Positions 1 through 7,127 of a stretch of 15,634 bases of DNA are shown in pieces; the stretch's first letter is position 1, and every line of letters begins with the position of its first letter. The notes beneath the pieces were generated by a model. The model was given only the letters and a program-made list of their open reading frames with translations, did not search any database and was not told the origin of the DNA. This stretch comes from an uncultured Oscillospiraceae bacterium. GTDB taxonomy: Bacteria; Bacillota; Clostridia; Oscillospirales; Oscillospiraceae. The DNA lies in assembly GCA_958426425.1 (NCBI GenBank), contig CATZYY010000042.1, positions 1 through 15,634 of the forward strand. The letters run 5' to 3'. Made by a program: the position numbers and the translations under genes.

Positions 1-1291
1 GGCTGGTGTTGAAGTCCGTGTCCATCTTCACCCGGTTGGAGTAGAACTTCAGCTCAGGAGAGTACAGCAGCGTCTCCTGGGCGGCAAAGCCCGGCACCAC
101 GTAATCCATGGCCTGGATGAAGTTAATGATGTTGGTCATGGCACGGTAAGGCATGGCGGCGGTGATGTCGCCGGCCACAGCGTCCGGCAGGGTGGGCCGG
201 ATGTTGGACTGGGCCAGCTCCTTCTCCCAGGTACGCTTGCCGTCCAGAATGTCGCCGAAACGCTGGACCAGAATCTGTCCGTTGGCCAGCATGTTGGTCA
301 GCTCGCCCACCTTCTGGGCATAGGCGATGGGCTGATTGAAGGGCACGGAGAAGTTGTGGGAGCAGAGGATGGAGAGGTTCGTGTTGTCGCTTTTCAGGTC
401 CTTGTAGGAGTGGCCGTTGACCACGGCCAAGTCATTGTCGTAATTCTCCTGACTGACGAAGCCGCCGGGGTTCTGGCAGAAGGTGCGGACCTTGTTCTTG
501 AAGGGCTTGGGATAGCCCACCAGCTTGGACTCGTACAGCACCCGGTTCACCATCTCCATGACCTCATTGCGGACCTCCACCCGCACGCCGATGTCCACAG
601 TGCCGGGGGCGTGGGCGATGCCGTGCTCGGCGCAGAGCTTCTCCAGCCAGTCGGCGCCCCGGCGGCCGGTGGCCACCACGGTGTGCTTGGCGTAGATCTC
701 CAGGTCGGTTTTGCCGTTGGAGATGGACACACCCCGGCACACGTCGTTTTCCAGGATGATGTTGCTGCACTCATAGCCGAAGTACATCTCCACGCCGTGT
801 TCCTGGAGGTAGCGCTCAATGGCCAGATAGATGGCCTGGGCCTTTTCCGTGCCCATGTGGCGGATGGGGCAGTCCACCAGCTTCAGTCCCGCCTGGATGG
901 CCCGCTTGCGGATCTCCTTGCGCTCGGCCTCGTGCTCCAGGCCCTCGATGTGGGTATCGGCACCGAACTCCAGGTAGATCTGGTCGGCGTAGTTGATGGT
1001 CTCCTGAGCCAAGTCCGCTCCGATCAGGGTGGGTAGGTCACCGCCCACCTCGTAGCTGAGGGACAGCTTGCCGTCAGAGAAGGCGCCGGCGCCGGAAAAG
1101 CCGGTGGTGATGTGGCAATAGGGCTTGCAGTTCATGCACTTGCGGGTCTTGTCCTTGGGGCAGTGGCGCTTTTCCACGCTCTGTCCCTTCTCCACCATGA
1201 TGATCTTTTGGCGGCTGCCCTTCTTAATCATCTCCAGGGCGGTGAAGATGCCGGCGGGACCGGCACCGACGATGACGACATCAGCGTTCAT
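1..1291 (-). CDS. FAD-dependent dehydrogenase (COG2509-like), C-terminus cut by window edge
   Basis: Uncharacterised flavoprotein, probably a cytosolic NAD(P)/FAD oxidoreductase; the substrate is unknown. The 430 visible residues begin MNADVVIVGAGPAGIF, a Rossmann GxGxxG FAD-binding loop at residues 9-14. A four-cysteine cluster follows (C44-x7-C52-x2-C55-x3-C59), then GFSGAGAFSDGK (64-75), the pattern I associate with the COG2509 family. A second dinucleotide-site motif (VVATGRRGADW) lies mid-protein. The ATG at 1291 is preceded by AAGGAG at good spacing. No stop is reached before base 1, so the C-terminus is missing. It lies 31 bases downstream of the U32 gene on the same strand and is probably the third gene of the mltG run. 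Family assignment is firm; the reaction is not known. Confidence 0.85.
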   Translation of the reverse strand, partial: MNADVVIVGAGPAGIFTALEMIKKGSRQKIIMVEKGQSVEKRHCPKDKTRKCMNCKPYCHITTGFSGAGAFSDGKLSLSYEVGGDLPTLIGADLAQETINYADQIYLEFGADTHIEGLEHEAERKEIRKRAIQAGLKLVDCPIRHMGTEKAQAIYLAIERYLQEHGVEMYFGYECSNIILENDVCRGVSISNGKTDLEIYAKHTVVATGRRGADWLEKLCAEHGIAHAPGTVDIGVRVEVRNEVMEMVNRVLYESKLVGYPKPFKNKVRTFCQNPGGFVSQENYDNDLAVVNGHSYKDLKSDNTNLSILCSHNFSVPFNQPIAYAQKVGELTNMLANGQILVQRFGDILDGKRTWEKELAQSNIRPTLPDAVAGDITAAMPYRAMTNIINFIQAMDYVVPGFAAQETLLYSPELKFYSNRVKMDTDFNTS

Positions 1292-1322
1292 AGGGTGTCT
1301 CCTTATCTCTTTATGTTCTATT

Positions 1323-2555
1323 TTATTTCGCCGACAGGTCCGCCTGACGCCGCAGCAGCGACCAGGCCGGCACCGGCCGGGGCAGTTTCATGTGGAAGAC
1401 GGAGCCCGGGGTCCGGGGCTCTGTCAGGGGGGCGCCGTCGGCGTCGGTCATCTCCGGCACCGTCAGGGCAAAGGGCCGCACGTTCGGCCCCAGCACCTCC
1501 ACCGTGTCCCCGGCCCGGAACTTATTGCGCAGGGACAGCGTGGCGTTGCCCACCTGGTCGCAGTCAGTGACAAGGGCAATCACTTGCCACTGTCGGATGT
1601 ACCGGGAGGTCTCGTAATACTGTCCCGGCGGGCCGTAGTAAAATCCGGTGGAGTAAGGCCGGTGGCTCACATGCTCCACCTCGTCCCGCCAAACCGGGTC
1701 CAGAGGCTCCCCTGCCGCCGCGGCATCCAGGCAGTGGCGGTAGGCGGCGGTGACCACGGCGGCGTAGTAGGCGGACTTGGCCCGGCCCTCAATCTTCAAA
1801 CTGGAGAGCCCGGCGTCCATGAGATCGTCCAGGTGGTCGATCATGCACATGTCCCGGGAATTCAGGATGTAGCTGCCCTCGCCGTCCTCCTCAATGGGGA
1901 AATACTCGCCGGGGCGCTTTTCCTCCATCAGGGCGTAGTGGTAGCGGCAGGGCTGGGCGCAGGCGCCCCGGCTGGAGTCCCGGCCGGTCATATAGTTGCT
2001 CAGCAAACACCGGCCGGAGTAGCTGACGCACATGGCACCGTGGACAAAGGCCTCGATCTCCAGCTCCCTGGGGGTCTTGGCCCGGATCTCCCGGATCTCC
2101 TCCAGGCTCAGCTCCCGGGCCAAAATCACCCGGGCGGCGCCCAGGTCGTACCAGGCCCGGGCGGTCTCGTAGTTGGTGACGCCGGCCTGGGTGGAGACGT
2201 GGCGGGCACACCGGGGGGCGTACTTCCCCGCTAGGGTGAAGGCCCCCAGGTCCGCCAAAATCACCGCGTCCACGCCGGCGTCGTTCAGAAGCTCCAGATG
2301 CTGCGGCAGGGCCGCGGCCTCGTCGTTGCGGGGCATGGTGTTGACGGTGCAGTGGACCTTGACGCCCCGGCTGTGGGCCGTTTTCACGGCCTGCCGCAGC
2401 GCCTGATCGTCGAAATTTCCGGCGAAGGCCCGCATGCCGTAGCTCTCCCCCGCCAGATACACCGCGTCGGCTCCGTAGCGAATGGCCATCTCCAGCCGCT
2501 CCATATCGCCCGCCGGTGAGAGCAGCTCCGGCGGGCGGTTCCCCTTACCCGGCAT
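1323..2555 (-). CDS. U32 peptidase-family protein, TrhP/YrrO-like tRNA hydroxylation factor
   Basis: A 410-residue member of peptidase family U32. Characterised relatives (E. coli TrhP/YegQ, B. subtilis TrhP1/P2 = YrrN/YrrO) act in prephenate-dependent hydroxylation of wobble uridine in tRNA rather than as proteases. The N-terminus PELLSPAGD and the block EAFVHGAMCVSYSGRC are hallmarks. Cysteines 176, 183, 199, 203 and 237 (GAMC, GRC, GACAQPC, RDMC) sit where U32 proteins bind an iron-sulfur cluster. A C-terminal domain from about residue 300 carries TVEVLGPN. The ATG overlaps the end of mltG by 11 bases and lacks a clear Shine-Dalgarno, so translation is probably coupled. The order mltG then U32 matches the B. 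subtilis yrrL-yrrM-yrrN-yrrO neighbourhood, minus yrrM and one U32 gene. I am confident of the family; the tRNA role is inferred from homology and synteny. Confidence 0.9.
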   Translation of the reverse strand: MPGKGNRPPELLSPAGDMERLEMAIRYGADAVYLAGESYGMRAFAGNFDDQALRQAVKTAHSRGVKVHCTVNTMPRNDEAAALPQHLELLNDAGVDAVILADLGAFTLAGKYAPRCARHVSTQAGVTNYETARAWYDLGAARVILARELSLEEIREIRAKTPRELEIEAFVHGAMCVSYSGRCLLSNYMTGRDSSRGACAQPCRYHYALMEEKRPGEYFPIEEDGEGSYILNSRDMCMIDHLDDLMDAGLSSLKIEGRAKSAYYAAVVTAAYRHCLDAAAAGEPLDPVWRDEVEHVSHRPYSTGFYYGPPGQYYETSRYIRQWQVIALVTDCDQVGNATLSLRNKFRAGDTVEVLGPNVRPFALTVPEMTDADGAPLTEPRTPGSVFHMKLPRPVPAWSLLRRQADLSAK

Positions 2556-3687
2556 ACTGGTCGCTGGCCAGGAAGGCGTTATGCTCGGACAGGCTGGTGG
2601 AGAAGTGGTGCTTGCCGTCAGTGCCCAGAGCGTAATAATAGTAATCGGTCTGGGCGGGGTTCAGCGCCGCCTGGATGGCGGCAAGGCCCGGATTGGAGAT
2701 GGGCGTAGGCGGCAGGCCCTTGTTCTTGTACAGGTTATAGGGGGAGTCCAGAGCCTTGTCCTCGTTGGTGATGACGCCCTCGTGGTCCGGGATGGCGTAG
2801 AGCAGCGAAGCGTCGATCTGCAGCAGACCCGCAGTCTCGTAGGAGGGGTTGTTGAGCCGGTTATAGATGACGGAGGCGATGTTGGCCTGGTCAGAGCCGT
2901 CGGTCTCCTCCTCGATCAGCGAAGCGATGGTGATGATCTCCTCCAGGGAGTACTCGGATTCCTCCACCTGGGCCATGCCCTCGTCGCCCAGGCGGCTGAC
3001 GAAGTTGGCGATCAGCTTGTTCAGGGCGTCCCGGGCGTTGTGGCCCACGTAGAACTCATAGGTGTCCGGGAACAGGTATCCCTCCAGCCGGGAGATGTCC
3101 TCGCTGTCCTTGTCAATAAAGTCGTAGTTGAAGTTGCCGGTCTGGGCGGCCTCGGTCAGGGCCTCCTGGGTGTTGACGCCCTTTTCCGCCAGCAGAGCGA
3201 TGGTCTGCCGGACGGTGTAGCCCTCGGGGATGGTGACGGTGACCGTGTCGGCATTGAGGTTGCCGGAGGAGCTGTGCATTCCCACGATCAACGCTCGGTA
3301 ATCCATGTCGGTGTTGAGCTCATAGGTGCCGATGCCGATTTTCTCGTCGGCGTTGGAGAAGGCGGCAAACAGCTTGAAAAACCACTTGTACTTGATGAGG
3401 CCCGCCTCCTGGAGCTTCTCTGCCACGTCGCCCAGGGAGTCCTCGGCGGTGACCTCCACAGTGGCCGTCTCGATGGCGCCCCGGTTGAAGGCGCACAGAT
3501 CGCAGGCCAGCATCCAGCCCACCCCCGCCAGCAGCGCGGAGGTCAGCAGCACCAGCAAAATATAGAGGAAGGGATTCATGCGGCGCCGCTTCTTCCGGGT
3601 ACGGACCTTGGGCCTGGACGCCGGCTGACTGCGGCGGACCTCGCCGCTGTCCCAGCTGGCGGTATCTCCCTTTTTGAAATCAGACAT
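2545..3687 (-). CDS. mltG: Endolytic murein transglycosylase MltG
   Basis: Membrane-anchored lytic transglycosylase (YceG family) that cleaves nascent peptidoglycan strands and is thought to set glycan chain length. In the 380 residues: a basic cytoplasmic N-terminus (KVRTRKKRRR, 27-36), one transmembrane helix (about 39-62), a LysM-like segment (about 74-135) and the YceG catalytic domain. The catalytic glutamate lies in IASLIEEET (254-262), the counterpart of the ASIIEKET block around E218 of the E. coli enzyme. LQIDASLLYAI (289-299) and SPYNLYKNKGLPPTPISNPG (315-334) are also typical. I chose the ATG at 3687 because AGGAGG sits seven bases upstream; the frame is open for 28 more codons without a comparable site. 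First gene of the run with the U32 and FAD genes. No convincing -35/-10 pair was seen upstream. Confidence 0.95.
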   Translation of the reverse strand: MSDFKKGDTASWDSGEVRRSQPASRPKVRTRKKRRRMNPFLYILLVLLTSALLAGVGWMLACDLCAFNRGAIETATVEVTAEDSLGDVAEKLQEAGLIKYKWFFKLFAAFSNADEKIGIGTYELNTDMDYRALIVGMHSSSGNLNADTVTVTIPEGYTVRQTIALLAEKGVNTQEALTEAAQTGNFNYDFIDKDSEDISRLEGYLFPDTYEFYVGHNARDALNKLIANFVSRLGDEGMAQVEESEYSLEEIITIASLIEEETDGSDQANIASVIYNRLNNPSYETAGLLQIDASLLYAIPDHEGVITNEDKALDSPYNLYKNKGLPPTPISNPGLAAIQAALNPAQTDYYYYALGTDGKHHFSTSLSEHNAFLASDQYAG

Positions 3688-3799
3688 AAGAACCTCCTGT
3701 TTCTTCCGCTCCCACGAATGGAAACGGACGCAAATCCCGGTGTTTGTTTCCCCTTTGGGAAATTTTTTCAATGGTCAGGCTCTCTTGGAGCGCTTGGCG

Positions 3800-3807
3800 C
3801 ATAGAAT
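3800..3807 (+). promoter_or_regulatory. Possible -10 element (sigma-E/K-like) of the cysteine-rich peptide
   Basis: CATAGAAT lies 22 bases before the ATG and resembles the CATACAAT-type -10 of mother-cell sigma factors. No good -35 partner for sigma-A or sigma-E is visible, so this is weak. Confidence 0.3.
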
Positions 3808-3829
3808 GTCTCAAAGCGAGGTGACAGAT

Positions 3830-3973
3830 ATGTGCAACGGAAACAATAACTCCTGCCTGTGGATCATCCTCATCCTCATCGTGCTGTGCTGCTGCTGCGG
3901 CGGCTCCTGGGGCGGAAACGGCTGCGGCAACAACTGCGGGTGCGGCAACGACGGCTGCAACTCCTGCTGCTGA
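3830..3973 (+). CDS. Small cysteine/glycine/asparagine-rich membrane peptide
   Basis: A 47-residue peptide with 12 cysteines, 10 glycines and 9 asparagines. A short polar head (MCNGNNNSC) is followed by a hydrophobic helix (LWIILILIVL, 10-19), a CCCC block (20-23) and a C/G/N-rich tail ending CNSCC. GAGGTGA six bases before the ATG fixes the start. Such short high-cysteine proteins occur in Clostridia and are sometimes annotated as chorion-class high-cysteine or YjcZ-like sporulation proteins; I recognise the style, not a defined family. It stands alone, divergent from mltG, and ends at its own terminator. A -10-like CATAGAAT lies upstream. Metal binding or disulfide cross-linking in a spore layer is possible but is only inference. 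Confidence 0.75.
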   Translation: MCNGNNNSCLWIILILIVLCCCCGGSWGGNGCGNNCGCGNDGCNSCC

Positions 3974-3991
3974 GATGCTGACGGGACAAAG

Positions 3992-4014
3992 ACGGGGCGC
4001 ACGCGCCCCGTTTT
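3992..4014 (+). terminator. Intrinsic terminator between converging genes
   Basis: An eight-base-pair stem ACGGGGCG/CGCCCCGT with a four-base loop is followed by TTTT on the plus strand. It ends the cysteine-rich peptide transcript. In the other direction the stem is followed only by CTTTG, so it may terminate the converging tmk transcript weakly. Confidence 0.7.
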
Positions 4015-4038
4015 CCCGCGGCTTCCCGCGGACAGGCC

Positions 4039-4704
4039 TTACAGCAGTTTCTCCGTCAGGGACCAGATCTCCTGGTGGATGTCCTCCGGCGGACGGACGC
4101 GGCCCTCCCGGTCGCAGCGGACCACGGTCCACCCCAGCTCCCGGGCGATGGTGCGGGCATTTTCCCGGCAGGAGCGAAGGTAGTCACCATCCTGCTCGTG
4201 GATATCGGCGTGGGTGCCGGTGGACTGCTGTCTTTGACGGAGCATGGCCTCAGAAAGTTCCGTAGGAAGGTCCAGATACACCACTAAGTCCGGCTTGGGA
4301 AGGCCCATGCGGCCGTACTCCAGGTCAAAGAGCCACTTCAGGTAATCCCCCCGCTGCCCCTCCGGCAGCTTGGAGGCCTGATGCACGGCATTGGAGGTGG
4401 TGTAGCGGTTGGCCAAAATCAGCTCCCCAGACTCGTAGGCGGCGCCCCAGTCCTCCTTATAGGAGGCGAAGCGGTCCACGGCGTACAGTACCGAGGCGGC
4501 ATAGGCGTTCACGTCCCCGGGATGCTTGCCCAAAGCCCCCTCCAGATACAGCTTGGCAGGCTCGGCGAAGGGGTTTCCGTACCGGGGGAAGTCAATCTCC
4601 CGGAAGGGGATGCCCTCCCCTTTCAGACGTTGCGCCAGCAGATGGGCCTGGGTGGCCTTGCCGGAGCCGTCGGTGCCCTCCAGCACGATCAGTTTCCCCT
4701 TCAT
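4039..4704 (-). CDS. tmk: Thymidylate kinase (dTMP kinase), variant type
   Basis: Phosphorylates dTMP to dTDP with ATP for DNA synthesis, in the cytosol. The 221 residues begin MKGKLIVLEGTDGSGKATQ with a P-loop at 10-17; the Y-x2-DR pair is YAVDR (74-78) and the lid-like RQRQQ is at 156-160. It departs from the usual bacterial pattern: the REPGGT motif is replaced by DFPRYGNPFAEPAKLYLEG (38-56) and the usual DRY by NRYTTSNAVHQ (99-109). The ATG at 4704 overlaps the stop of the upstream glycosyltransferase as ATGA, with GGAGAGGGG upstream. The frame is open further 5' only inside that gene. A related nucleoside-monophosphate kinase is the main alternative. Confidence 0.85.
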   Translation of the reverse strand: MKGKLIVLEGTDGSGKATQAHLLAQRLKGEGIPFREIDFPRYGNPFAEPAKLYLEGALGKHPGDVNAYAASVLYAVDRFASYKEDWGAAYESGELILANRYTTSNAVHQASKLPEGQRGDYLKWLFDLEYGRMGLPKPDLVVYLDLPTELSEAMLRQRQQSTGTHADIHEQDGDYLRSCRENARTIARELGWTVVRCDREGRVRPPEDIHQEIWSLTEKLL

Positions 4705-5420
4705 TTCCGTCCCCTCTCCTGCCGCACATGGACCAGAAACAGCGGCAGCTTCATCATTCGGCCCGCCCGGTGAGGCTCCTTGCACAGGCGGTAGAACCAC
4801 TCCAAGCCGTGGTCGGACCAGAACTTGGGCGCCCGGGCCACCACGCCGGCAAACACGTCCAGGCTGCCGCCCAGGCCGCACAGCAGCGACGCCCCGGTGG
4901 CGGCGCCGTTGGCGGCCATCCACTTCTCCTGCTTGGGCGCCCCCAGGCAGACGAACACGCAGTCGGCCCCGCTTTGGCGGATGGCCTCGATCACGGGCCC
5001 GTCCTCCTGAAAATACCCGTCGTGGGTGCCGGCAATCACCAGGCCCTGGTATTGGGCGCTCAGGCGCTTGGCCGCAAGCTCCGCCACACCGGGCTTGGCC
5101 CCCAGCAGATATAGGGACTTGCCCTCCTTTGCCAGTTTCCCCATCAAACGCCCGGCAAATTCAATGCCGGGGGTTCTTTCTTTCAGCGGCGTGCCCAGCA
5201 TAGCGGCGCCCTTGATGACGCCGATGCCGTCTGCCAGCACCAAGTCCGCCCCGTTGACGGCGGAGCGGGCTTCCTCGTCCACCCGGCAGACCTCCACGAT
5301 CTCCGGGTTGGGGGTCACCACGTAGTGGGGCCCCGGCTGGGTCATCAGGTCCCACGCCTTCTCCACGGCCTCCGCCATGGTCACATTGTCAAATCCCACG
5401 CCCAGGACGTCGATCCGCAT
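4701..5420 (-). CDS. WecG/TagA/CpsF family glycosyltransferase
   Basis: Family members transfer N-acetylmannosamine (or a related sugar) to undecaprenyl-diphosphate-GlcNAc, an early step in wall teichoic acid or other surface polysaccharide synthesis, at the inner membrane face. In the 239 residues, YVVTPNPEIV (33-42) and LVLADGIGV (60-68) carry the conserved Thr36 and Asp64 that match the active-site pair of characterised TagA. GGSLDVFAGVVARAPKFW and LEWFYRLCKEPHR follow in the C-terminal third, the latter being the family's hallmark end. The ATG at 5420 has GAGGTGA at good spacing; a further start eight codons upstream lacks this. First gene of a two-gene operon with tmk. The acceptor and polymer cannot be told from this window. 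Confidence 0.9.
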   Translation of the reverse strand: MRIDVLGVGFDNVTMAEAVEKAWDLMTQPGPHYVVTPNPEIVEVCRVDEEARSAVNGADLVLADGIGVIKGAAMLGTPLKERTPGIEFAGRLMGKLAKEGKSLYLLGAKPGVAELAAKRLSAQYQGLVIAGTHDGYFQEDGPVIEAIRQSGADCVFVCLGAPKQEKWMAANGAATGASLLCGLGGSLDVFAGVVARAPKFWSDHGLEWFYRLCKEPHRAGRMMKLPLFLVHVRQERGRK

Positions 5421-5454
5421 GAAATCACCTCGCAGCATACTCATACATTGTAGT

Positions 5455-5483
5455 AGTATAACACAGGAAACCGCCTTTGTCCA
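5455..5483 (-). promoter_or_regulatory. Sigma-A promoter of the glycosyltransferase-tmk operon
   Basis: On the minus strand TGGACA (5478-5483), a 17-base spacer and TATACT (5455-5460) each match the consensus in five of six positions. The predicted start near 5448 gives a leader of about 28 bases before the ATG. The -35 box lies directly after the stop codon of the upstream transporter gene. Confidence 0.6.
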
Positions 5484-5486
5484 ATG

Positions 5487-6392
5487 TCAAATGGCCGGCT
5501 TCCGCTCCGGCAGCTGGGCCAGAACCACCGCCGCCAGCATCAGCACGCAGCCGAAGTACTCCTTTCCGCTCATCCGGTCCCCCAGGATCAGCGCCCCGGC
5601 CACCGTGGCGAACACGGACTCCAGGCTTAAAAGCAGCGACACCACGGTGGGGTTGGAGTCCTTCTGGGCCAGGATTTGGAGGGTGTAGGCCACGCCGCTG
5701 GAGAAAATACCCACGTACAGAATGGGCCACAGGCACTGGAGCAGGGCGGCGGCGCTGGGGCTTTCGGTCAAAACCATGCCCAGCAGGGACAGCGCCGTAG
5801 TCACCAGAAACTGAACGCAGGACAGCTCCACCCCGTCCACCTTCTGGGTAAAGTGGTCGATGATGAGGATATGGGCGGAGAAGCACACGGCGCACAGCAA
5901 AATGTACAGGTCCCCGCCGGAGATGGTGAAGTCCTCAGTGATGCACAGGCAGTACAGCCCCGCCACCGCCAGCACTACCCCCAGCCACACAGCCCGGGGC
6001 ACCCGCCGACGGAACAGCAGCCCCGCCACCGGTACGATGACGATGTACAGCGCCGTAATGAACCCGGCCTTGCCGGAGGTGGTGGTCTCCAGCCCCTTCT
6101 GCTGAAGGTTGGTGGCAAGGGTCAGGGCCAGGCCGCAGCAAAGGCCGCCCAGCGCCAAATCCCGCCGTGCATGGGGCCGGACCTGGACGCTGCCGGCAAA
6201 ATCCTTCCGCCGGCGGCGGCGCAGCACGGCACACAGCACCAGCAAAAACAAAAAGGCCACCGCCGACCGGGCGGCATTGAAGGTAAAGGGCTCCACAAAA
6301 TCTGCGCTGACGCTCTGGGCCACAAAGGCCGTGCCCCAGATCAGAGCCGCCAGCACCGGAAATACATTCTGTCTCACTCGGTTGACTTTCAT
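5487..6392 (-). CDS. EamA/DMT-family membrane transporter
   Basis: A 301-residue drug/metabolite transporter-superfamily protein with about ten transmembrane helices in two EamA halves. The first half opens with VFPVLAALIWGTAFVAQ (10-26), the classic EamA start; the second runs from about residue 155. A basic cytoplasmic loop (LRRRRRKDF) separates the first two hairpins. Substrates in this family range from amino acids to nucleosides and cannot be predicted here. I chose the ATG at 6392 because GGGAG lies eight bases upstream and the hydrophobic start follows at once; an ATG at 6407 is possible and the frame is open beyond it. It is read divergently from the glycosylase gene, with a hairpin-rich leader that may regulate it. 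No terminator was seen before the next operon. Confidence 0.88.
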   Translation of the reverse strand: MKVNRVRQNVFPVLAALIWGTAFVAQSVSADFVEPFTFNAARSAVAFLFLLVLCAVLRRRRRKDFAGSVQVRPHARRDLALGGLCCGLALTLATNLQQKGLETTTSGKAGFITALYIVIVPVAGLLFRRRVPRAVWLGVVLAVAGLYCLCITEDFTISGGDLYILLCAVCFSAHILIIDHFTQKVDGVELSCVQFLVTTALSLLGMVLTESPSAAALLQCLWPILYVGIFSSGVAYTLQILAQKDSNPTVVSLLLSLESVFATVAGALILGDRMSGKEYFGCVLMLAAVVLAQLPERKPAI

Positions 6393-6397
6393 CGCAC

Positions 6398-6426
6398 TTG
6401 CTCCCATATTCGTTCCATGGTAAAAT
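6398..6426 (+). promoter_or_regulatory. Candidate extended -10 promoter of the glycosylase run
   Basis: TTGCTC (6398-6403), a 17-base spacer and TAAAAT (6421-6426), preceded by an extended -10 TGG. The -35 match is only partial; the -10 is good. The leader to the ATG at 6503 would be about 70 bases and would include the GC-rich hairpin. Confidence 0.45.
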
Positions 6427-6428
6427 AG

Positions 6429-6467
6429 AAAAAATCCGGTCCGCCCGTCCCCTGCGGGGACCGGGCG
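6429..6467 (-). terminator. Attenuator-like leader hairpins upstream of the EamA gene
   Basis: Hairpin A pairs 6442-6452 with 6456-6467 (eleven pairs, one bulged base). Hairpin B pairs 6436-6442 with 6458-6464 (CCGGTCC/GGACCGG) and on the minus strand is followed after one A by six T residues (6434-6429), a terminator pattern. A and B share bases, so only one can form at a time. They sit between the predicted promoter and the transporter start. Function is inferred. Confidence 0.4.
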
Positions 6468-6480
6468 CACAACGGGAGAT

Positions 6481-6509
6481 ATTGTAACACTGAGGTGAAA
6501 AAATGGCAA
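6481..6509 (-). promoter_or_regulatory. Sigma-A promoter of the EamA transporter
   Basis: On the minus strand TTGCCA (6504-6509), a 17-base spacer and TACAAT (6481-6486) each match the consensus in five of six positions. The -35 box overlaps the start codon region of the divergent glycosylase gene. The predicted leader is about 80 bases and contains the hairpins at 6436-6467. Confidence 0.55.
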
Positions 6510-7123
6510 GGCTTTGCCGAGAATTCTATTTGCAGGATACTCTGACCGCGGCACAGACTCTGTTGGGCAAGTGTCTGGTCCGGCGGCTGGACGGCGAGCT
6601 ATTGGCCGTGCGGATCACGGAGACGGAGGGCTATATCGGCCGGTGCGACCGGGCCTGCCATGCCTTTGGCTACCGCCGCACAGCCCGGACCGACACACTG
6701 TTCCGTCAGGCGGGCACCGCCTATATCTACTTTATCTACGGCATGTACCACTGCCTGAACTTCGTCACGGAGCCGGAGGGCGAGCCTGCCGCTGTTCTGA
6801 TCCGGGCCGGCGAGCCCCTTGCGGGCGCGGAGACCATGGCCCGGCTGCGCTACGGGGACAAGCCCCTGACTGCCTACCGAAGGAAGAACTTCCTTAACGG
6901 CCCCGGCAAGCTCTGTAAAGCTCTTTCCCTTACCAGAGATCAAAACGGCCTGGATCTGGTGACGGGAGAAGATCTCTTTGTCTGCGACGGGCCGGAGGAC
7001 CTGGGCCTTCCCCCCGCGGCGGTGCCCAGGGAGCGGATGTGCCGGGGGCCCCGGATCGGCGTGGACTACGCAGAAGAGGCCAAGGACTACCCATGGCGAT
7101 TTTGGCTGGAAAAGGAGGAGTGA
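6503..7123 (+). CDS. 3-methyladenine DNA glycosylase (AAG/Mpg family)
   Basis: Monofunctional base-excision repair enzyme that removes alkylated or deaminated purines from DNA. The 206 residues match the AAG fold throughout. Glu42 and Tyr44 in TETEGY correspond to the catalytic base E125 and the intercalating-side Y127 of human AAG. His53 and Asn86 (YGMYHCLNF) fall at exactly the same spacing as human H136 and N169. LIRAGEP (99-105), NGPGKLCKAL and GPRIGVDYAEE are also typical. GAGGTGA five bases before the ATG sets the start. First gene of a plus-strand run: the HAD gene begins four bases after its stop. Length is normal for a bacterial member. Confidence 0.95.
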   Translation: MARLCREFYLQDTLTAAQTLLGKCLVRRLDGELLAVRITETEGYIGRCDRACHAFGYRRTARTDTLFRQAGTAYIYFIYGMYHCLNFVTEPEGEPAAVLIRAGEPLAGAETMARLRYGDKPLTAYRRKNFLNGPGKLCKALSLTRDQNGLDLVTGEDLFVCDGPEDLGLPPAAVPRERMCRGPRIGVDYAEEAKDYPWRFWLEKEE

Positions 7124-7127
7124 ACCC

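Noticed and set aside
3747..3768. TTTCCC-CTTT-GGGAAA followed by six T on the plus strand.
   Set aside because: Terminator-like, but only a six-pair stem with no plus-strand gene upstream to terminate; it would lie before the predicted start of the cysteine-rich peptide transcript.
2482..3804. A 440-codon plus-strand frame antisense to mltG.
   Set aside because: Same reason: low-complexity antisense of a well-conserved gene, with no Shine-Dalgarno.
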